Shown here one piece after another: positions 57,586 to 64,000 of a stretch of 64,000 bases of DNA; positions within the stretch are counted from its first letter, which is position 1, and each line of letters begins with the position of its first letter. Source of the DNA: Buxus sempervirens. Taxonomy: Eukaryota; Streptophyta; Magnoliopsida; Buxales; Buxaceae. The stretch lies in the NCBI GenBank assembly GCA_947561395.2, contig OX387192.1, positions 7,786,221 through 7,850,220 of the forward strand, given 5' to 3'. The position numbers were made by a program, and so were the translations under genes. The notes beneath the pieces are model-generated. The model was not told where the DNA came from, did no database searches, and saw only the letters and a program-made list of their open reading frames with translations.

Positions 57586-60008
57586 CATCTTTGTTTTTGC
57601 TTCAGTGAAATACATCAATGATATAACAACCATAAGCACATCCCTAATTCAACCATCCCACTCTACTTTTACGTGCAACATCTTATATTCCCATACTTAT
57701 AGATAATTGATAATAAAAAAATAATGAAAAATCAATTGATTTTAGGGATCTATTGATCCTCAATTGCCAAGTTGTACCCATAAATTCAGTCTTAATAAGC
57801 TTCATTATTAACAGAATCCAAAAGGACTTTACCAACCAATCAAACCTTCCCCCCCCCCCCCCCCCCAATAAATGCATCCAAAATTAGAAATTGGAATAAA
57901 ATAAATAAACAAAAATAACTAAATTTTTTCTGTTTGTAAGCAAATGAGTCATATGACCAATGTCTTACAATTAACTACTTATGACCTAGCTGTTTTAGCA
58001 TTACATGCGGCATGAATATCCATGATAATCAATTCAATTTGCAAACTGACCAGTCTATCATCTATAATCTGCTCACAAAAGTTATGCAGTACAAACCAGT
58101 AAATTATCCAAATGAAAATGAAAAACAGTGAAAGATCAACATTATGCAGGTACAAAAACTTGAAATAGAGATCCATCAGACTAAATTTCATATAATATTA
58201 CCTATTAAGAAAAAAACGATTCTCTTCTTCAGAAAAACACTTTCTACTCAAATATCCAGCTCAGAATCTACCAGCTGAGAATCTAACAGTTGTTCAGAGA
58301 AATCTTAAAGATCCCCCGCAGCTGTCTCAAACCTTTGTAAAATGTTCTAAGAAAATCTTAGTGTAGTTTAATTAGAAGCACGTATTTGGTTTTAATTGCT
58401 TGACTATCCTCTGAGACGCAGGCTAAAACAGTGATCATAATAATATTCTTTAGAATCACTACAACCTTCTAGCTATAGCTCAGGAACTGAATTGCATAAT
58501 ATATTGGTGGTATAGAGGAAGAATGCATTCAGGCTCTTAAAAGGAATCACAATTAAAAATCCAGAACATCAAAAACAATCCTAAGGAATTTTCTCTGAAT
58601 TTAGTCGAAAAAAAGAGTCAAAAAATATGATAATTCTACAGTACAGAGGCCACCAAGAAACTGATCAACGTTAGACTATGTAAGATAGAATCATTCACAC
58701 AATCAATTTTCCAATACACAACCGAGAAATTTGATTGGGATGATTTTTATTGTCTCATCACTTCAAAGAAAATAGGAAAACTGATAACCTATTTGTAAAC
58801 CTGCAAAAACATGTGCTTTCTTAAGGACAAAGGGAATCATGTGCACTAGACATCTACATAGCTACTCTTATAGTTAATCAAGCCCCAAAAGCTACAATTC
58901 TGGAAACACTATCCATCCAACTCCTTGTAGCTTCAAAAAATTTTCTCCTCTTTGACTTTCTTTCCAATCCAAGAGGACTTTTTATGGGTTAAGGAAGAAA
59001 AATATTCACTTTAAGGAGTTCTTTTAAACAAACAGTATGATAAGAACAGAACAATAACCTAACGGATTCCTTTACCATCAAGAATAACCGTGTTCTTCAA
59101 TTTTAAATGAGAATCAGAATAGATTTCATCTTATATATGCATAAGCTTTGAAAACGTAGAACTTTTACCATCCCATACAAGTCAATTATCTCTATAACTA
59201 TGTTTCCATTAGATTTCTTCATTCTACAAAAGGAAAACAACATTATTCTTAAAACTAGACCTCCCATCCTGTCTAAAATATCAAAGTCCAAACTCTTCAT
59301 TGAAACCTCCTTCAACCCCCAGATACCCCTTTTCCACCTACCCAAATCCTCATTACACCCTTACAGCTTCAGCCTGGAAAAAGCTTTCTGTTCCCCAAAA
59401 CCATAGGAGCTTACCAGCATATCAAGGTTCAGAAAGAAAGATAGTTTCGTTGACTTGGTATGAGACTCAAAGACAAGAATCACCAAGTACTATTTCAAAA
59501 TACATAAAGAAATTATTTATGACCTGAAATATTTAAGGACATAAACAGGTCCAATTCTGTTCATTAGTGTCCAACAAAATTCACTCAAGAATCCAACAAC
59601 TTATCACATAATTGAACTTTAGTATTATAGAAAAACAACTTATGTCAAAGCATGCAACAATTCAAAATGACAAAAATTACACGTCAGAAAACAACATATA
59701 CCTAATAAAAGCATGAATCTTTTAAAGATCTACATCTTGAATATAGCATCTCCATATCTATAAATGAGCAGTACAGGAAACATTTTTTTGAAACACACAT
59801 GTACTTATGAATCTTTCAGAAGATGTAAAAGAATGACTAAATTAGGAAAAACGTTTTCAAGAAAAAAAGTTAAGATAAAAGATAAATTGTGATGGCAGCA
59901 CTGAAAATAATATGTAAACTCCATCAAGGAATGATATGATCTACATACAATTCCTTAGCAGCTAATAAGAACCAGTATTGACCATAAAGAAAAAATTGAA
60001 ATACTCAC
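57586..60008. other. AT-rich region, no gene supported
   Basis: Includes a C run of about 20 at 57848-57867. Short frames (for example minus strand near 58990-58880) lack recognisable domains. I could not place exons of the neighbouring fragments here. Confidence 0.4.
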
Positions 60009-60098
60009 CAATTACCATCAGAAGATCCATTACTACCATGATCACACTCCTCTTTAGCAAATTCTTCCAATAAGGCACGCTGATTTTCACTTACAGAA
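60009..60098 (-). pseudogene. Single exon, possibly the C-terminal part of a DnaJ co-chaperone
   Basis: A 90-bp minus-strand exon with clean borders (ctctattgcag before it, gtgagt after it). It reads SVSENQRALLEEFAKEECDH then GSNGSSDGNW. The QRALLEEFAKEE phrase resembles the end of organellar Hsp40/DnaJ proteins, after the substrate-binding domain. No J-domain, zinc-finger or other exons of such a gene were found, so identification is tentative and the copy is at best a fragment. Confidence 0.35.
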
Positions 60099-61034
60099 CT
60101 GCAATAGAGGCAAAAGAGAAGATTATTCCTTTCTCCTACTTGATCTACAGCACACGGCCCTTAAGCAACAACAAGATTTGCAAAAAAAACTTATCAGAGC
60201 ATCAATTCCGTCACATTGATTGGGAATAGACATGATTCCTTTGATTGTTTGTGCCATCATAGATGTTGTTATGCTCAAGTCTCCATGAGAGTAATTTTGA
60301 CAATAAAATATAAATTTGGTAAACTAATCATACCAACAAAAGTCACAGACAACACGTCTTCAAGAAAATTGCTATTTCAAATTAATGACACATATACACA
60401 ATGAGTTTCCTATGCATATATAATATAATATTATCCTTAACCATACCCTAACTGTGCACATGTGCTTTTGGGTGCCCAACAAGAAATCCCATTTAATGTT
60501 TTTAGGTAGTTAGGCTCTCCACAAACAATCACTTTCATGACATGCTAGTAGACATTCAATAAGGCCAATATTGAGTTTTGTTACAGCATTACAAAAAAGC
60601 ATTATTACAGAATTTTAAAACAGTTAATCACTTGGAGGCTTGAATAGATAGTTATATCCATCTGGAGCCCCACTATCCTTAAAACATTAGATAAGTTTCC
60701 TTGATAGGCTTAACCGACATACTATGTATCATCAAATAGAAGTGTGTGTAAAAAACTCAACCACTCGTATATATCTACACACTCATACTGGCATTCTGAA
60801 TATAAATTTTGGTTGGTAAAAGGGAAAATATGCTTTGCAGCTCCATTAAGTTAATTTTTCATGAATAGAAAATACGTATAAAGGGCAAAATGGTCTTAAT
60901 TCATCAAAGGACTTATTCCTGCATGTCTAACCCAAAAAATATTAGACGAAGATGGTGAATTACAGGACAGGTAGTCTTCAGTATGATAAGAATATGAAAT
61001 TCTTTCACATAATGGTGAATGCAAAATAAAAAAA
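60099..61034. other. No gene seen
   Basis: AT-rich sequence between the single exon and the TAF15b-like fragment, where the RNA-recognition-motif exons of a complete TAF15b gene would be expected. None was found. Confidence 0.4.
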
Positions 61035-61939
61035 TCATTGGACCTTCAGAAAGGATGAGGAGCATGCTAAGAAGAAAGTGGAGAAACCTATTCCAAACCC
61101 TATAAAGACCATGAAATTTCCAAGCTGTCGAGGCCCACCACCATATCCACCATCATATCCAACTGGTTGGCCTCCCCAACTACTACCTCGTGCATTGACT
61201 GGTCCATAACTCCCATAACTACTTGGAGGGGCATCATAGGATGGCGGATATGAATTGGGGCCACCGGTATAGCTGCTGGGAGGAGGAACTGCCTCTGTTT
61301 CATAATTACCACTGTTCAAATTCGGTGGTGGTAGATGATTCCCACCAGGCCCACCATAAGATGCTGCTATAGGTGGAAGAATCAGATTGTAACTGCTATC
61401 TTCTCTTTCTTGACTACCATAGAAACCCGCTCTACCAGCACCTCCACCACCGTAATTAACAGTTCTACCACCTTGGTTCCTACCATAACCCCCACCACTA
61501 CCAACACCACCACCTTTGTTATAACCATCACGCCCACTAATCCCACCACCATAATCACTAGAGCCTTCAGGAGAAAGGGCTCCGCATTTGTTACACTCAA
61601 CTCTTCTTGCAAAGTTCAGATTCCCGCAGCTACATCTACAAAACCAGTTTCAAGACGCTAGTTGAAAAGAGTACAAACAAAAAAGGAGAGAGAAAAAAAA
61701 GGGACGAGAACAAAAATCTAGAAGACGAAATAGAATGATGGAATAAATATCAGTACCAAGTTAGCATGTCCAACGGAGAGGAAACCCTAGGGCAATCAAA
61801 TCAAAGAAGAAATGACTCTACCTTGGATTAGGGCAACGCCAATCGCCTTCTCTACCGGTGCCACTGCGAGCACCACCGCTATTACCGCCACCACCACCTC
61901 CGCCACCACGATCTCCTCCCTGATATCCGCCACCACCGC
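61035..61939 (-). pseudogene. TAF15b-like RanBP2 zinc-finger protein, partial
   Basis: Two minus-strand exons: 61939-61822 (after ttttgcag, donor gtagag) encodes a Gly-rich tract then GREGDWRCPNP. The next, from 61629 (after agatgtag), continues with SCGNLNFARRVECNKCGA. Joined in phase they give a RanBP2-type zinc finger (W-x-C...C-x-N-x6-C-x2-C), then Gly/Tyr-rich low-complexity sequence (GGGYGRNQGGRTVNYGG, PPSSYGSYGPVNARGSS). This arrangement matches the front half of plant TAF15b-type (FET-like) RNA-binding proteins of TFIID. The start-codon exon and the RNA-recognition motif are missing. After GGGPRQLGNF the frame runs into a hydrophobic, probably intronic sequence and stops at 61035. Confidence 0.7.
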
Positions 61940-63049
61940 CTGCAAAACAAGAGGGAACATAACGCTGTAGTGGAGGAAAAAAAACAAAGAATATATGCAA
62001 ACCATTCACATAAATTTGGGATGAAAACAAAGTGATTCCAATATATGGTGCCTTAACTTAGCTTAACCCAAAAAGAGAGAGTGCCGGTCACACCCAAAAA
62101 GGAAGAGTTAGAGCTACTGGTTTGCGGATCAACTGATAAAAAGACCTCTCAACTCAGATCTCAAACAACACACAAATAGGTACAGGTGGTCGATTGTACT
62201 ACTTGGGCATTTATTTTGCGAAAAAACCCAAAATCAAGCAACAAAACAAGAAGCAACATGGTTCATCAATTCAATAAGAAAAACAGTCCAAATGATCAAA
62301 TGAAGAGAGAATAAATCTTCATTTGTTGAAATCAAACAGTAAATACGAGCTGTTCAGCCTAAGGCGACAGAACAAAGGAGTGATTTCTTAGTTCAACGCC
62401 CTACTTTGAATACTCAAAGCCCAGAAATTTGCGAACCAATCTTAATATATCAAGCCGGGGAGAGCATAAGATTTTCAGAATTTTGTTGATGCGTAAAGCA
62501 TTCAAACCTGCTATAAACAACCCATGTTCCGGTCTAAGAAATCGAACTGGTGCGTTTGGTTTCTCAGACCAAACGACCTCTCTTAAAACTTCAATCCGAA
62601 ACAAGAAAATGTTCTTTAAAGATTATAGAACAAAAGAAAAACAGAAATTTAATGAAGGGAAATCCGATTGAACCTGTTGGAGATAGCGTTTAACTTGGCT
62701 CACAGCTTTCGCAGCACGGACAGCAGTGCCCTTTCCTTGTAGGAGAAGTTTAAATCGGACAATGAGAACTTGGTTTCTTCTTCTCTTTTTTGGACATCGA
62801 ACCTACTCCTTTGATTGCAGGTTTTTTCTTTTCTCAAACCCTTCTTTCCCAACTGGAAGACCACCCCCAAAAGACCTCCCTCCCCCCCTTCTTTTTTCTC
62901 CCCCTCCTTCCGTCCTTTTCTTCTCCTTTTTTTTATTTTTTTCTTTTCAATTGGTGTTTTGCTTTGTTTTTAGGATCTACAAAACTGAAAAGTAAATGAA
63001 AGATTAGGAACTGGGAAAATTGAAGGTAGATAACAAGATACAAGAAACC
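61940..63049. other. No gene firmly supported
   Basis: Contains a nested inverted repeat (ggtctaagaaa...tttctcagacc, 62531-62570, around cgtttggt/accaaacg) that may be a small MITE remnant. A minus-strand patch at 62760-62674 reads as a plausible protein (GKGTAVRAAKAVSQVKRYL) ending at a donor-like CAG|gttcaa, but no partner exon was found. T/C-rich at 62860-62950. Confidence 0.35.
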
Positions 63050-63059
63050 ACTCTCTCTC

Positions 63060-63106
<47 letters not shown>
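63050..63106. repeat. (CT)n microsatellite
   Basis: About 28 CT dinucleotides with two interruptions (cgct and ctcgc). Confidence 0.95.
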
Positions 63107-63108
<2 letters not shown>

Positions 63109-63555
63109 AAGGGAAAAAAACACACAAAGAAAAAAGAAAATTCTTCCTTCCTCCTCCATTGATTACACTTTGGTGATTGTTTCCTTCTTTTGCTATGTTC
63201 TCACCCTGACATAAATCACATGAACATTTCAAATGAATCAATCCATGATGTTAAGCTCTTGTGTTCTTTATATTCTATCATCAAGATAAAATGCTTATAG
63301 AAATTTTGGAAAAATAAGGGATTTATATCTGTGTGATGGCTTGAATTTTATTTACATCATGCTTAATTAGGCCCCTCATAAATATGCTCCTTAAGAAAAG
63401 GCCCACAAATCTAATTAACCAAGTCAAGCATTATCTTGGAATTACCTGAACAATAAGCTCCTGATGAAAGTTCATGAGCAACAAGGATTATCTTGGGTTC
63501 TGCACATGACATAAAAATAAAAACAATAAGTCCTAGACACATGAAATAGTTAAGA

Positions 63556-64000
63556 CTATGTATGTTGGCATTTTTTTAGTACCTGTCCCATATGCGAAAA
63601 CCTCATTTTTCTCATCTCCTCCATCTGTTGCTGCAAAGCAACAGTCTTTTCCTGCATCTGTTGCTCCATTTGTTGCTTTACTTGTTGCACCCGTTCGTTC
63701 ACTCGTTCCTCCAATCGTTCCTCCATTTGTTGCTCCACTTGTTGCTTTATTTGACATATTTGTTGCGTCATCTCCGCATCTCTACTATGCAGTTGCTCCT
63801 CCAAGCTGTTTACTTTTTCTTGAAGCATGGTTACTTCAACTGGTGAACTAGAAGGACCACAGTTGCTTGAAGATGAGCCCCATATTTTGGTGGGAGTAGG
63901 GCCCAATCCATATCCTCTAATTCGACCATGTCTTTTAGGACCCATAACCTTCGAAAACACATCATTTCGACCAGTTGTGTCTTGTGAACCCTCTTCAATC
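63556..64000 (-). CDS. CACTA transposon ORF1-like protein, partial at window end
   Basis: The minus-strand frame is open from the window edge. GSQDTTGRNDVFSKVMG precedes KRHGRIRGYGLGPTPTKIWG, the conserved motif of the second (DNA-binding/regulatory) protein of plant CACTA elements (Transposase_24-type). A coiled coil follows (LQEKVNSLEEQLHSRDAEMT; repeated QQxEQQMEER heptads) and the frame ends at 63556 with KKCQHT. In intact elements this product works with the DDE transposase and binds subterminal repeats. The N-terminal part and the transposase gene would lie to the right, outside the window. No break is visible in the part seen. Confidence 0.7.
   Translation of the reverse strand, partial: IEEGSQDTTGRNDVFSKVMGPKRHGRIRGYGLGPTPTKIWGSSSSNCGPSSSPVEVTMLQEKVNSLEEQLHSRDAEMTQQICQIKQQVEQQMEERLEERVNERVQQVKQQMEQQMQEKTVALQQQMEEMRKMRFSHMGQVLKKCQHT

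Noticed and set aside
61382-61661. Both-strand Thr- or Val-rich frames over the Gly-rich TAF15b-like exon
   Set aside because: Shadow readings of the GGN-rich coding repeats on the minus strand.
62674-62760. Minus-strand patch reading GKGTAVRAAKAVSQVKRYL before a donor-like site
   Set aside because: It looks protein-like, but there is no acceptor, partner exon or recognised family, and its phase does not join the TAF15b-like exon at 61939.
63020-63214. Leu/Ser-rich frame through the CT repeat
   Set aside because: Translation of a (CT)n microsatellite.

Overview
This window looks like nuclear DNA of a flowering plant with a large, repeat-rich genome. Plant-type Ty3/gypsy (Tat/Ogre-like), Ty1/copia and CACTA (En/Spm) sequences dominate it. 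The few cellular gene pieces are plant-like: a mitochondrial carrier, chloroplast-type uroporphyrinogen-III synthase and a TAF15b-like RanBP2 zinc-finger protein. There is no bacterial operon structure. I cannot name the species.

Layout. 1-1594: 3' end and LTR of a copia element. 1674-8463: gag C-terminal part, long non-coding 3' region, polypurine tract and LTR of a Tat/Ogre-like gypsy element on the + strand. 8583-9682: decayed ORF1 of a similar element. About 9683-41330: the 3' half of a minus-strand Tat-type element (end of the first RNase H, second RNase H, integrase, pol C-terminus, 3' non-coding). It has been broken open twice, by a solo LTR at 10699-13683 (target-site duplication ATGAG) and by a very large insertion at 14105-39790 (target-site duplication CCAAT). 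The large insertion is LTR-internal-LTR-internal-LTR. It belongs to a gag-only, pol-less family with 3.1-3.3 kb LTRs. Its middle LTR is a mosaic of the two outer ones, the expected product of unequal recombination between the LTRs of one insertion.

41331 to the window end: a CACTA-type terminus (CACTACAAAA followed by about 600 bp of GCCGGCGG-rich subterminal repeats) opens a region that ends in a partial CACTA ORF1-like gene at 63556-64000. Between them are intron-containing but incomplete pieces of several unrelated host genes in both orientations: carrier exons, UROS exons (truncated and frameshifted), two in-phase exons I do not recognise, a possible DnaJ exon and TAF15b-like exons. A solo LTR (54577-57464, target-site duplication GATAT), a 335-bp foldback and small LTR relics sit among them. 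The most interesting reading is one very large gene-capturing CACTA element. A patchwork of independent insertions and pseudogenes is the alternative.

No complete, clearly functional protein-coding gene is present. The expressed units most likely to exist are LTR promoters, each with a recognisable TATA box. Functional predictions rest on motif recognition from reading; no database search was run.
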